Below the pieces are notes generated by a model that saw nothing but the letters and a program-made list of their open reading frames with translations, did not search any database and was not told the origin of the DNA. From contig NZ_ATJV01000001.1 of assembly GCF_000443165.1 (NCBI RefSeq), positions 62,001-126,000 on the forward strand: 64,000 bases of DNA, in the 5' to 3' direction. Position 1 is the first letter of the stretch, and each line of letters opens with the position of its first letter. This DNA is from Thauera terpenica 58Eu (GTDB lineage Bacteria; Pseudomonadota; Gammaproteobacteria; Burkholderiales; Rhodocyclaceae). Position numbers and translations under genes: made by a program. Positions 17,749 to 26,084 of this stretch are shown here, piece by piece.

Positions 17749-19026
17749 ATGACCCGAATTCTTATCGCTTTCCGCCTCCTGCTGGCCATTGCGCTGGCAG
17801 GCTTCGCCCATGGCGCCCTCGCCCAGCTCTCGATCGAGATCACGGGCGCGGGCGCTTCGCGCTTCCCGGTGATCATCCCGATCTTCGAAAATGAAGGCCA
17901 GCTGCCCAACAGCGTCACCGACGTCGTGCGCGCCGACCTCGACCGCAGCGGGCTGTTCAGCCTCGTCGATCTCGGCCCCCTTGCGCTGCCCGAGGCGGTA
18001 CTCCCCGACCTGCCGGCAATGCGCGGGCGCGGCGCAGATGCGGTACTCACCGGCAGCGTGCTGCCACAGGGCAATGGACGCTACGAAGTTCGCTTTCGCC
18101 TCTTCGACACCCAGACACAGCTCGAACTCGGCGCCATGGCGCTGCCGATGATGGCCGCGCAGAATCGCATGATCGGCCATCGCATCGCCGACTTCGTGTA
18201 CGAAAAACTCACCGGCCAGCCCGGTTACTTCTCCACCCGCATCGCCTACGTGATCAAGAGCGGCCCCAACTTCGAGCTGCAAGTGGCCGACGCCGACGGC
18301 ATGAATGCCGCAGCGGCGCTGCGTTCGCGCGAACCGATCATCTCGCCCACCTGGTCGCCTGACGGCCAGCGCCTGGCCTACGTGTCGTTCGAGCAGAAAA
18401 AGCCCATCATCTACGTGCATACGCTCGCCACCGGCCAGCGTCGCATCGTCGCCAACTTCAAGGGCTCCAACTCCGCCCCGGCATGGTCGCCCGACGGCAG
18501 CCAGCTCGCCGTGGTGCTGACCAAGGACGGCCAGTCACAGCTTTACGTGCTCAATGCCGACGGCTCCGGCGTACGCCGCCTGGCCAGCTCGGCGGGCATC
18601 GACACCGAGCCCTACTGGGGCAACGACAGCAACATCTATTTCACTTCCGATCGCGGCGGCAGCCCGCAGATCTATCGTATTTCCGCTGGCGGTGGCAGTG
18701 CCCAGCGGGTGACCTTCGACGGCAACTACAACGTGACTCCGCGCCTTTCGGCGGACGGCACCTTGCTCGCCTTCATCACCCGCAATGCAGGCCGCTTTCA
18801 GGTGGCGGTGCAGGACCTCGCCACTCGCCAGACAACGATCCTCACCGATTCGGCACGCGACGAATCCCCCAGCTTCGCCCCCAACGGCCGCATGATCCTC
18901 TACGCCACCGAAAGCGGTGGACGGGGCGTGCTGTCGGCGGTGTCGTCTGATGGGCGGATCAAGCAACGCCTGACGGTGCAGGCCGCCGATGTACGCGAAC
19001 CCGCCTGGGGTCCGCAGCCACGGTGA
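17749..19026 (+). CDS. tolB: Tol-Pal periplasmic beta-propeller protein TolB
   Basis: 425 residues from the ATG preceded by TTGGAG with 8-bp spacing; a GTG three codons earlier overlaps that ribosome site. A Sec signal peptide (about 1-26, ending GALA) is followed by an N-terminal alpha/beta domain (LSIEITGAGASRFPVIIP) and a six-bladed WD40-like propeller with repeated WSPDGxxLAxV motifs (SPTWSPDGQRLAYVS, APAWSPDGSQLAVVL, SFAPNGRMILYA). It binds Pal and TolA at the division site. Confidence 0.97.
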   Translation: MTRILIAFRLLLAIALAGFAHGALAQLSIEITGAGASRFPVIIPIFENEGQLPNSVTDVVRADLDRSGLFSLVDLGPLALPEAVLPDLPAMRGRGADAVLTGSVLPQGNGRYEVRFRLFDTQTQLELGAMALPMMAAQNRMIGHRIADFVYEKLTGQPGYFSTRIAYVIKSGPNFELQVADADGMNAAAALRSREPIISPTWSPDGQRLAYVSFEQKKPIIYVHTLATGQRRIVANFKGSNSAPAWSPDGSQLAVVLTKDGQSQLYVLNADGSGVRRLASSAGIDTEPYWGNDSNIYFTSDRGGSPQIYRISAGGGSAQRVTFDGNYNVTPRLSADGTLLAFITRNAGRFQVAVQDLATRQTTILTDSARDESPSFAPNGRMILYATESGGRGVLSAVSSDGRIKQRLTVQAADVREPAWGPQPR

Positions 19027-19092
19027 TAATAAAGCTGTAAATAAATCTGTAACCACTGCTGTCTTAAAACGAAAGAATCAGGAGCATCACTC

Positions 19093-19608
19093 ATGAAGAA
19101 ACTTGTACTCCCCGCCTTGTTGTCGCTGGTCCTCGCTGCGTGCTCAAGCACCGGCACCGACACAGCATCCCAGGTCGAAGACCGCTCCGCAGGCGCCGGT
19201 GTGACCACCGTGACCGCCGGCGGCACCTCCGGCTCGGGCATCGCCGCGCTGACCGATCCGAACAACATCCTGTCCAAGCGCAGCGTGTTCTTCGACTTCG
19301 ACAGCTACATCATCAAATCCGAAGCCAAGCCGCTGGTCGAAGCCCACGCCCGCTTCCTGGTGCAGAACCCGCAGATGAAGATGCTCATCCAGGGCAACAC
19401 CGACGAGCGCGGCAGCCGCGAATACAACCTGGCGCTGGGTCAGAAGCGTGCCGACGTGGTCAAGCAGGCGCTGCTGCTGCTGGGCGCCAAGGAAGCGCAG
19501 ATCGAATCCGTCAGCCTGGGCGAAGAAAAGCCGCGTTGCGACGACGCCTCTGAAGCCTGCTACGCCGAGAACCGTCGTGGCGACATGCTGTACTCGGGCG
19601 AATTCTGA
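19093..19608 (+). CDS. pal: Peptidoglycan-associated lipoprotein Pal
   Basis: 171 residues. Signal peptide with lipobox LAA-C (Cys17) and Ser at +2, so anchored in the outer membrane. The C-terminal OmpA-like domain starts VFFDFDSYIIKSEAKPLVE and includes GNTDERGSREYNLALGQKRAD, the diaminopimelate-binding loop. Ends CYAENRRGDMLYS, typical of Pal. It holds the outer membrane to peptidoglycan and recruits TolB. Confidence 0.97.
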   Translation: MKKLVLPALLSLVLAACSSTGTDTASQVEDRSAGAGVTTVTAGGTSGSGIAALTDPNNILSKRSVFFDFDSYIIKSEAKPLVEAHARFLVQNPQMKMLIQGNTDERGSREYNLALGQKRADVVKQALLLLGAKEAQIESVSLGEEKPRCDDASEACYAENRRGDMLYSGEF

Positions 19609-19609
19609 G

Positions 19610-20326
19610 ATGAAGCGCCTGCTGCCGCTGGCGGCGATTCTCATCTTGTCATCGGCCGGACCCGCGCAAGCGGGTCTGTTCGATGATGCCGAGGCCCGTC
19701 GTCAGATCACCAACATCCGCCAGGACCTCGAAGGTCGGCTCGAAACCACCAGCCGTGGCCAACTCGAGCTCGCCAATCAAAACGAACAGCTGCGTGCCGA
19801 AGTGGCCCGCCTGCGCGGCCAGATCGAGCTGCTGGTCAATGAGGTGGAAACGCTCAAACAGCGGCAGCGGGACTTCTACGTCGACCTCGACACCCGCCTG
19901 CGCCAGATGGAATCCGGCGCGCCGCCAGCTGCGGCTGGCGCCAGCGCTGATCCCGCTGCAGAGTCAGCGGAGTACGAAGCGGCACTCAACCTGCTCAAGG
20001 ACGGCAAGCATCGTGAAGCGCTCACCGCCTTCGATGCCTTTCTGGCGCGCTTCCCCGCAGGCAACTTCAGCGCCGGCGCCCATTTCTGGGCCGGCAATGC
20101 CGCGCTCCAAGCCAAGGACATCAACGCCGCCACCAAGCACTTCGAGACCGTGCTCAACAAGTGGCCCAACGAGAACGTCGCCCCTGACGCCATGCTCGGC
20201 CTCGCCAACAGCCAGCAGTCCATCGGTGACGCCGCAACCTCGCGCCGCACCCTGCAAGCGCTGACCGAACGCTATCCGCAGAGCAACGCCGCGCAGGTCG
20301 CCAAGCAGCGCCTCGGCAAGCGTTGA
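19610..20326 (+). CDS. cpoB: Cell division coordinator CpoB (YbgF)
   Basis: 238 residues, starting one base after the pal stop. Signal peptide MKRLLPLAAILILSSAGPAQA, then a coiled-coil trimerisation region (about 30-95, QLELANQNEQLRAEVARLRGQ-like heptads), a Gly/Ala/Pro linker, and a C-terminal TPR domain (YEAALNLLKDGKHREALTAF ... GAHFWAGNAALQAKDINAA). In E. coli it links Tol to PBP1B during constriction. Completes the standard tol-pal cluster. Confidence 0.95.
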   Translation: MKRLLPLAAILILSSAGPAQAGLFDDAEARRQITNIRQDLEGRLETTSRGQLELANQNEQLRAEVARLRGQIELLVNEVETLKQRQRDFYVDLDTRLRQMESGAPPAAAGASADPAAESAEYEAALNLLKDGKHREALTAFDAFLARFPAGNFSAGAHFWAGNAALQAKDINAATKHFETVLNKWPNENVAPDAMLGLANSQQSIGDAATSRRTLQALTERYPQSNAAQVAKQRLGKR

Positions 20327-20333
20327 GACGGAG

Positions 20334-21011
20334 GTGGTGAGCATCGACACTCCGGTGGCTGAGACGGCGACCGTCAAGCTGCGCATCACCGAGATCTTCG
20401 CCTCGGTGCAGGGCGAATCGACGCGTGTGGGTTTGCCCACCGTGTTCGTGCGCCTCACCGGCTGCCCGCTGCGCTGCAGCTGGTGCGACACCGCCTACGC
20501 CTTCACCGGTGGCGAATCACGCACGCTGGACGCCGTGCTGCAGGACATCGCCAGCCACGGCCTCAAGCACGTCTGCGTCACCGGCGGCGAACCTCTGTCG
20601 CAGAAGGCCTCACTGGCGCTGATGAGCGCGCTGTGCGACGCCGGCTACTCGGTATCGCTCGAAACCAGTGGCGCGCTCGACATCAGCGCGGTTGATGCGC
20701 GGGTGGCTCGCATCGTCGACCTGAAAGCGCCCGGCTCGGGCGAGCTTGAACGCAACCTCCCCGCCAATATTCCCCTGCTGCGCGCTCAGGACGAAGTGAA
20801 AATGGTCCTCGCCGACGAGGCCGACTACGACTGGGCCAAGGCGCAGATTCTCGAACACGATCTCGCCGCGCGCTGCACCGTCTTGCTGTCGCCGGTGGCG
20901 GGTGATCTTGATCCCGCGCAGCTCGCGGAGTGGATCGTGCGTGACCGCCTGCCGGTCCGCTTCCAGCTGCAGCTGCACAAGGTGCTGTGGAACGACGCGC
21001 GCGGCCGCTGA
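20334..21011 (+). CDS. queE: 7-carboxy-7-deazaguanine synthase
   Basis: 225 residues if the GTG at 20334 is used (a second GTG follows at 20337; GGAGG overlaps this region so the exact start is unsettled). Radical SAM enzyme that makes the 7-deazaguanine ring from CPH4 in queuosine/preQ0 synthesis. The cluster motif CPLRCSWC (Cys44, 48, 51) has the CxxxCxxC spacing, followed by VCVTGGEPL (SAM-binding). It sits 8 bp after cpoB and just before queC, an arrangement common in this group. Confidence 0.93.
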   Translation: MVSIDTPVAETATVKLRITEIFASVQGESTRVGLPTVFVRLTGCPLRCSWCDTAYAFTGGESRTLDAVLQDIASHGLKHVCVTGGEPLSQKASLALMSALCDAGYSVSLETSGALDISAVDARVARIVDLKAPGSGELERNLPANIPLLRAQDEVKMVLADEADYDWAKAQILEHDLAARCTVLLSPVAGDLDPAQLAEWIVRDRLPVRFQLQLHKVLWNDARGR

Positions 21012-21062
21012 AACAGCGCCTGCGCCTGAGCGGTTTCACGCCTCACCTGGAATGACTAACCG

Positions 21063-21755
21063 ATGACCCCAGCCAAACGTGCCGTCGTCCTGCTCTCGGG
21101 CGGCCTCGACTCCGCCACCTGTCTCGCCATCGCACGTGAGATGGGCTTCGAAACCTACGCGCTCTCCATCGCCTACGGGCAGCGTCATGCCGCCGAGCTC
21201 ACCGCCTCCTTGCGCGTGGCGCAGGCCTTGGGTGCGCGCGAGCATCGCCTGGCCCGCGTCAATCTGGGCGAGTTTGGTGGCTCGGCACTGACTGACGCGG
21301 CCATTGCCGTACCGGAAAACGAGGGCAACACCGGCATTCCGGTCACTTACGTGCCGGCCCGCAATACGGTGATGCTCTCCATTGCGCTGGCCTGGGCTGA
21401 GGTTCTGGGCGCCAACGACATCTTCGTCGGCGTCAATGCGGTGGACTATTCAGGCTATCCGGACTGCCGTCCCGAGTTCATCCAGGCCTTCGAGACCATG
21501 GCCAATCTGGCGACCAAGGTGGGGGTCGAGGGCGCGCGCCTGCGCATCCACGCGCCGCTGATCAAGCTCAGCAAGGGCGAGATCATTCGCCGCGGCATCG
21601 AACTCGGCGTCGACTACGGCCTCACCGTCACCTGCTACCAGGCCGATGACGCCGGTCGTGCCTGCGGCTGCTGCGAAGCCTGTCGCCTGCGCGTAGCGGG
21701 CTTTACCGCGGCGGCTGTGCCTGACCCCACGCCCTACGTGCAGCGCAGCGTCTGA
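21063..21755 (+). CDS. queC: 7-cyano-7-deazaguanine synthase
   Basis: 230 residues. ATP-dependent enzyme that turns 7-carboxy-7-deazaguanine into preQ0. PP-loop LSGGLDS (12-17), [32 protein letters not shown] and [16 protein letters not shown] are conserved, as is the C-terminal zinc site in [17 protein letters not shown]. Works directly after QueE. The gap from queE is 51 bp. Confidence 0.96.
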   Translation: MTPAKRAVVLLSGGLDSATCLAIAREMGFETYALSIAYGQRHAAELTASLRVAQALGAREHRLARVNLGEFGGSALTDAAIAVPENEGNTGIPVTYVPARNTVMLSIALAWAEVLGANDIFVGVNAVDYSGYPDCRPEFIQAFETMANLATKVGVEGARLRIHAPLIKLSKGEIIRRGIELGVDYGLTVTCYQADDAGRACGCCEACRLRVAGFTAAAVPDPTPYVQRSV

Positions 21756-21857
21756 CGCGCCCCCGCAGCCTGCGAGCACGGCTGGTGCAGTCCCCATGAC
21801 TCAACCCCGCCGGTCTTTTGCCCTAGAATGGCCGACCCCCTGGACGCTGAACGCATC

Positions 21858-22964
21858 ATGGAAGAAACCCTCGTCTCCGCCTCCACCATCGCCTGGCTTG
21901 CGTTTGCAGTCGGCGCGGTGTTTGGACTCGTCGCCAATCGCACCAGCTTCTGCACCATGGGTGCAGTGTCCGACATCGTCGCCATGGGCGACTGGAACCG
22001 CATGCGCATGTGGGCGATGGCCATTGCGGTGGCCATTCTGGGCACAAGCGCGCTTCAACTGCTCGGGCTGCTTGAGGTCTCCAAATCGATCTACACCAGC
22101 AGCAAGCTGCTGTGGCTGTCGCACCTCGTTGGCGGGCTCAGCTTCGGCATCGGCATGACGCTCGCGTCCGGTTGCGGCAGCAAGACCCTGATCCGCATCG
22201 GCGGTGGCAACCTCAAGTCGCTGGTGGTGTTCGCCTTCCTCGGCATCAGCGCCTACATGACGCTGCGCGGCCTGTTTGCGGTCTGGCGCGTGCGCTTCCT
22301 CGACAGCGTTGCGACCGACCTGCCCCACAGCCAGGACCTTCCCGCCTTCCTCACGGCCAGCGGCCTCCCGCCCAGCACCGCGCTCATGCTGGGCGCCGCC
22401 ATCATCGGTGGTGGCCTGCTGCTGTGGGTACTCTTGAAGCGCGACGCATGGCGAGCCGACGTGCTGCTTGGCGGAGCCCTCATCGGTGCCACGGTCGCCG
22501 CCGCCTGGTATGTATCGGGTCATGTCGGCTACGTGGCCGAGCATCCCGAAACCCTTGAGGAAGCCTTCATCGCCACCAACAGCGGGCGGGCTGAGTCACT
22601 CACCTTCGTCGCACCTTTCGCGTACACACTGGAGTTGCTCATGCTGTGGAGCGACACGAGCCGCATCGTCACCTTCGGCATCGCCAGCGCCTTGGGCGTG
22701 ATCGCAGGCGCCGCAGTCCATGCCGTGCTCTCGCGGAGCTTTCGCATCGAAGGCTTTCGCGACTCAGGCGATCTCGTTCGCCATATGGCGGGCGGCATCC
22801 TGATGGGTTTCGGCGGTGTCACCGCACTCGGCTGCTCGATCGGCCAGGGCATTACCGGCTTGTCCACGCTGGCCCTCGGATCGATCATCACCACAGCGGC
22901 CATCATCGTCGGCGCCGCGCTCACGCTGAAGCTTCAGTTCTGGCTGATGATGCGCGAAGCCTGA
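21858..22964 (+). CDS. YeeE/YedE-family sulfur-compound transporter
   Basis: 368 residues with about nine membrane helices. Conserved cysteines of this family are seen in NRTSFCTMGA (Cys32), ASGCGSKTLIRIGGG and LGCSIGQGITG; in the characterised relative TsuA these positions pass thiosulfate through the pore. Start chosen at MEETLVSAST: the ATG 30 bp earlier sits inside a TAGAAT box (21824-21829) that looks like the -10 element, so it is unlikely to be translated. It probably moves thiosulfate or a similar sulfur compound; no tusA-like gene is adjacent. Confidence 0.85.
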   Translation: MEETLVSASTIAWLAFAVGAVFGLVANRTSFCTMGAVSDIVAMGDWNRMRMWAMAIAVAILGTSALQLLGLLEVSKSIYTSSKLLWLSHLVGGLSFGIGMTLASGCGSKTLIRIGGGNLKSLVVFAFLGISAYMTLRGLFAVWRVRFLDSVATDLPHSQDLPAFLTASGLPPSTALMLGAAIIGGGLLLWVLLKRDAWRADVLLGGALIGATVAAAWYVSGHVGYVAEHPETLEEAFIATNSGRAESLTFVAPFAYTLELLMLWSDTSRIVTFGIASALGVIAGAAVHAVLSRSFRIEGFRDSGDLVRHMAGGILMGFGGVTALGCSIGQGITGLSTLALGSIITTAAIIVGAALTLKLQFWLMMREA

Positions 22965-23003
22965 GACGGACCAGGCTGGAGCAAGCACGCGGACTGACCT
23001 CAG

Positions 23004-23045
23004 CCGAATTTATCCTGCCGAATTTATCCTGTCGAATTTATCCTT
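23004..23045. repeat. Three tandem 14-bp AT-rich repeats before tRNA-Lys
   Basis: The unit ccgaatttatcctg occurs at 23004-23017 and 23018-23031 exactly, and as tcgaatttatcctt at 23032-23045. The last copy runs into the -35 box of the tRNA promoter. The AATTTAT blocks fall about 40, 54 and 68 bp before the expected start, where UP elements contact RNA polymerase alpha. Confidence 0.9.
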
Positions 23046-23072
23046 GACGTGCGTGCCCACATCTCCTAGAAT
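23044..23072 (+). promoter_or_regulatory. Strong sigma-70 promoter of tRNA-Lys
   Basis: TTGACG (23044-23049), 17-bp spacer, TAGAAT (23067-23072): five of six matches in each box with ideal spacing. Expected start about 23079, giving a leader of roughly 8 nt before the mature tRNA. Confidence 0.75.
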
Positions 23073-23086
23073 TTGCCCTCGCTTTT

Positions 23087-23162
23087 GGGTCGTTAGCTCA
23101 GCTGGTAGAGCAGCGGACTTTTAATCCGTTGGTCGCAGGTTCGAATCCCGCACGGCCTACCA
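23087..23162 (+). tRNA. tRNA-Lys (anticodon UUU)
   Basis: 76 nt including an encoded CCA (23160-23162). Cloverleaf: acceptor GGGTCGT/ACGGCCT, D arm TAGCTCAGCTGGTAGAGCA, anticodon loop CTTTTAA with TTT at 23120-23122, T loop TTCGAAT. Two weak pairs stand out: G1-U72 at the end of the acceptor and an A51-C63 mismatch in the T stem (GCAGG/CCCGC). The rest is canonical and it has its own promoter and terminator, so it is probably functional. Confidence 0.96.
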
Positions 23163-23170
23163 AAATCAAG

Positions 23171-23206
23171 AAAATGCCTCAGCTTCGGCTGAGGCATTTT
23201 CTTTTT
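23171..23206 (+). terminator. Rho-independent terminator after tRNA-Lys
   Basis: A perfect 13-bp stem, aaaatgcctcagc (23171-23183) with gctgaggcatttt (23188-23200), closes a stable TTCG tetraloop and is followed by ctttttg. Confidence 0.92.
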
Positions 23207-23827
23207 GCGCATGCGTCACGACGGACTGATGATCAGTATCGAAGTACGCTCACCACGCCTGCAATCCACGCCGCGCTCATGAGTTCCGGCGGGCGGCACT
23301 GTCGACGTCACATTGGACAGGCACGCGCTGCAGAAGGTATGATGCCGAGTTCTGAAGATTGGCAAAAACAGCTTTCGCCCGGCTCAACCGGGTCTGAGAC
23401 GTCATGCCGATGATCGTTTTGCCTGCCCCTGGCCTGGATGACGCCGTGGCGCCAGTGAAATGATTTCACCTTCGCCGAAACAACTTGCCGTGTCGTCCAG
23501 CGTCCCTTTTGCAGGCACGCCCGGTTTTGTCCGAGACACCCTCCTGTGGCGCCATGGCGCTGCAGGCTGACGCGATCCTTTGCGCTTTGCAGGCGTCTTG
23601 GACCGCAACGACGCAGCGCGCCCAAGGTGCATCCAACGCGCCGCACACGCCCGTGCCCTGGTGCCCGGACGTGCAATCTTTCCAATTTCCGCGCGGTCTG
23701 CGAGCTTATCGCCGACCGGGCCGGGTAGCTTGCTGCGCCCAAGGCGCAGCGACCCGACCTGATGCTCGCCCAGGCGGATGCGTACAAAACGCTGCCGCAC
23801 CCCACGGGCCTGCGCTGGCACAATGAC
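23207..23827. other. Gene-poor stretch before infA paralogue
   Basis: About 620 bp without a supported gene. Open frames exist on both strands (for example 23308-23829 minus) but have no ribosome site in a sensible place, no family features and Arg/Cys-rich composition typical of antisense noise. It could be a long 5' leader or decayed DNA; I see no repeat, RNA fold or motif that explains it. Confidence 0.5.
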
Positions 23828-23840
23828 AAGGAGCCTGAAC

Positions 23841-24101
23841 ATGGCCAAAGAAGAACTCATCGAAATGCATGGATCGGTTACCGAGGTCCTGCCCGACGGC
23901 CGTTATCGCGTCACGCTTGATAACGGTCACAACCTCATCGCCTACTCCGGCGGCAAGATGCGCAAGCACCACATCCGCATCATCGCCGGTGACAACGTCT
24001 CACTCGAGATGTCACCTTACGACCTGAGCAAGGGCCGCATCACCTTCCGCCACCTGCCCGGCCGCCCCGCTGGCTCGCCGCCGCCACCGCGCCGGCGCTG
24101 A
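23841..24101 (+). CDS. infA: Translation initiation factor IF-1 paralogue with C-terminal tail
   Basis: 86 residues against 72 for the usual IF-1. The S1/OB-fold part is complete: [24 protein letters not shown]-type [42 protein letters not shown]. It ends with an extra Pro/Arg tail ([13 protein letters not shown]). Located away from the ribosomal-protein operons, as is common for a second IF-1 in betaproteobacteria. AAGGAG lies 8 bp before the ATG. IF-1 occupies the ribosomal A site during initiation; why a second copy is kept is unknown, with cold or stress use a guess. Confidence 0.9.
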   Translation: MAKEELIEMHGSVTEVLPDGRYRVTLDNGHNLIAYSGGKMRKHHIRIIAGDNVSLEMSPYDLSKGRITFRHLPGRPAGSPPPPRRR

Positions 24102-24151
24102 ACCCTGCCGCGCCTGCATCATTGCACGCGGGCACCGCAGCTGAGCACCCG

Positions 24152-24187
24152 AATCCCCGCAGGCCATGTGGCCGTGCGGGGATTTTT
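24152..24187 (+). terminator. Rho-independent terminator after infA
   Basis: AATCCCCGC (24152-24160) pairs with GCGGGGATT (24176-24184), with an inner GGCC/GGCC stem, followed by a T run (tttttc). It ends the infA transcript about 50 bp after the stop. The rest of the 319-bp gap to the hydrolase gene shows nothing beyond a likely promoter region. Confidence 0.85.
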
Positions 24188-24420
24188 CATTGTGCGCAAC
24201 AGTGGCCTTCTGCCGACACCTCAGTCACGCTTGCAGCGCGCCCCCTTGCAGCACACCCCATTGCGCGTCTTCACTTCGCGCCCATTTTTGTCACAATGGG
24301 CCTGTCGAAAGACTTCATCACACTGAGCTCCGCCCGGAATGTCGCTGCCAAGCCAGGCTCTACCGCGCGACACACCGTGCCCACGATCGCGACCAACAGC
24401 GAAACCCAACGGAGAAAGAC

Positions 24421-25302
24421 ATGAGCGCACCTGACAGCAAAACCTCCACCGCCGAATTTGACAGCCTGCTACCGGGCACAGGAATGGATCGCCGCGGCTT
24501 TGTGACCACCCTCGCCGCCGCGGGCTTCGCCCTTGCGGTCCAACCCGTACACGCCAGCACCGTCATCACCACCGACGGCACCGGACTCGAGCTTGGCAAT
24601 GCCACGGTGAGCGTGGGAGGCGACGTGCTACCGGTGTACTTCGCCCGCCCGGCGAAGGGCGACAAGTTACCCATCGTGCTGGTGGTGCAGGAGATCTTCG
24701 GTGTCCATGAGCACATCCGCGATGTCTGCCGGCGGCTGGCCAAACAGGGCTATCTGGCGATCGCGCCCGAGCTGTTCTTCCGCCAGGGCGACCCGACCAA
24801 GCTCGAAAACGTGGCCGACATCCTGACCGCCATCGTCTCGAAGGTAACGGACGCGCAAGTGATGACTGACCTCGACGCCTGTGTGGACTGGGCCGCGACG
24901 CGTGGCGGCGATGCTGCGCGCCTGGCCATCACCGGCTTTTGCTGGGGTGGGCGCATCACCTGGCTGTATGCGGCGCACCGACCGGAGCTGAAGGCCGGAG
25001 TCGCCTGGTACGGCCGCCTCGACGGTGCCCCTTCCGAACAGCAGCCCACGCAGCCGCTCGACATCGCCGCCGAGCTCACTGCGCCCGTGCTTGGCCTTTA
25101 CGGCGGACAGGACCAGGGCATTCCGCTCGACGACGTCGAGGCCATGCGTGAGGCCTTGAAAGCGGCCAACAAGCCGAGCCAGATCATCGTCTACCCCGAC
25201 GCCCCACACGCCTTCCACGCTGACTATCGTCCGAGCTTCCGCAAGGACGCCGCCGAAGATGGCTGGAAGCGTCTGCTGGAATGGTTCTCCACCCACGTCT
25301 GA
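24421..25302 (+). CDS. Dienelactone hydrolase family protein, Tat-exported
   Basis: 293 residues from MSAPDSKTSTAEF. A twin-arginine-like signal (MDRRGFVTTLAAAGFALAV, ending VHAS) precedes an alpha/beta-hydrolase of the dienelactone hydrolase type. Likely triad: Cys174 in GFCWGG, Asp231 in GGQDQG, His263 in PHAFHADY. VVQEIFGVHEHIRDVCRRLA is the family N-terminal motif. The true substrate is unknown; family members open lactones or hydrolyse esters. It is a single gene with no aromatic-pathway neighbours. Confidence 0.88.
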   Translation: MSAPDSKTSTAEFDSLLPGTGMDRRGFVTTLAAAGFALAVQPVHASTVITTDGTGLELGNATVSVGGDVLPVYFARPAKGDKLPIVLVVQEIFGVHEHIRDVCRRLAKQGYLAIAPELFFRQGDPTKLENVADILTAIVSKVTDAQVMTDLDACVDWAATRGGDAARLAITGFCWGGRITWLYAAHRPELKAGVAWYGRLDGAPSEQQPTQPLDIAAELTAPVLGLYGGQDQGIPLDDVEAMREALKAANKPSQIIVYPDAPHAFHADYRPSFRKDAAEDGWKRLLEWFSTHV

Positions 25303-25463
25303 GCAAGCGCGCAAGCGGTGATCGCACAGTCGGCGCTGGCTGGGGTCGCGCCGTGGTCCGCCGCGGCGCGCGCCACACCGGCGCCAGCCACCCAGCCGAA
25401 GGCGAGGCCACACAGGGCCGCGAACACCGCGGACAAGAACCTCCACCATCCCGTCCTCTTCAT
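25224..25463 (-). CDS. Small putative exported protein (79 aa)
   Basis: 79 residues starting MKRTGWWRFLSAVFAAL, with a good signal peptide (basic start, hydrophobic core, ARA-A-like cleavage near residue 33) and a short mature part with two Cys. GGAGG lies 5 bp before the ATG, a strong ribosome site. It begins 57 bp after the Gx transporter gene on the same strand, so it may end that operon. Its 3' third is antisense to the end of the dienelactone hydrolase gene, which weakens the case. No family recognised. Confidence 0.42.
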   Translation of the reverse strand: MKRTGWWRFLSAVFAALCGLAFGWVAGAGVARAAADHGATPASADCAITACALAQTWVENHSSRRFQPSSAASLRKLGR

Positions 25464-25520
25464 GCGCGCCTCCGTCCCTGCCCTGACTCTCGAGGTGCGA
25501 GCTTGGACGCGCGCCAGCGC

Positions 25521-26084
25521 TCAGCGTTCCGGGAGCGGAGCAGCCGGCGGCACCGCAGCCCCGCCCGGCGCATGCAATTCCTGTAATAAACGTGCCGCGA
25601 CCAGACCATTGACGATGCCGAACACCACCGCCGCCAGCGCAAACACCGGCAGCAGATAGAACACACCGTCATGCGGCACCAGCCACAACCGCGCCACCAC
25701 CAACTGGGCGCCGATGTGGGCGAAGGCGGCCAGGATGCTGTGACTGACGGGCCCGAACCAGCGCCGCGGCAAATGCATCGCCAGGCCCAGCACCAACAGG
25801 CTGGCGAGCGCGCCAGACAGGCTCAGGAAGAAACCGGGCGCCAGGAACTGCCCCAGCAACAGGCTGGCGGCCAACACTCGCAACAAGGCCACCCACACCG
25901 CTTCACGCCAGCCCCAACGCGCCAGCACGATCAAGGTGACGATATTTGCCAGCCCCGGCTTCAAGCCCGGCAGAGGGAGGGGAATCGCCGCCTCGGCAAC
26001 CGTGAGCACGATCGCCGCCGCCGCGTGACGCGCGATGCGGCGGTCCTTGGCGGTGGGAACCAGCTCAATAGTTGAGCGAGTCAT
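25521..26084 (-). CDS. Gx transporter family membrane protein
   Basis: 187 residues, about five membrane helices, matching the Gx transporter family (Pfam heptaprenyl diphosphate synthase component I, a misnomer). Signature region: ETAIPLPLPG-type EAAIPLPLPGLKPGLANIVTL, and later HIGAQLVVARLWL. Its start overlaps the NusG-II gene by 20 bp. In many bacteria this pair accompanies apbE flavinylation genes, suggesting a part in extracytoplasmic flavin or electron transfer; apbE is not next to it here. Confidence 0.85.
   Translation of the reverse strand: MTRSTIELVPTAKDRRIARHAAAAIVLTVAEAAIPLPLPGLKPGLANIVTLIVLARWGWREAVWVALLRVLAASLLLGQFLAPGFFLSLSGALASLLVLGLAMHLPRRWFGPVSHSILAAFAHIGAQLVVARLWLVPHDGVFYLLPVFALAAVVFGIVNGLVAARLLQELHAPGGAAVPPAAPLPER

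Noticed and set aside
23308-23860. Two minus-strand frames in the gap before infA
   Set aside because: Starts lack ribosome sites or overlap the infA start, and residue composition (Arg/Cys/Ser) is not protein-like.
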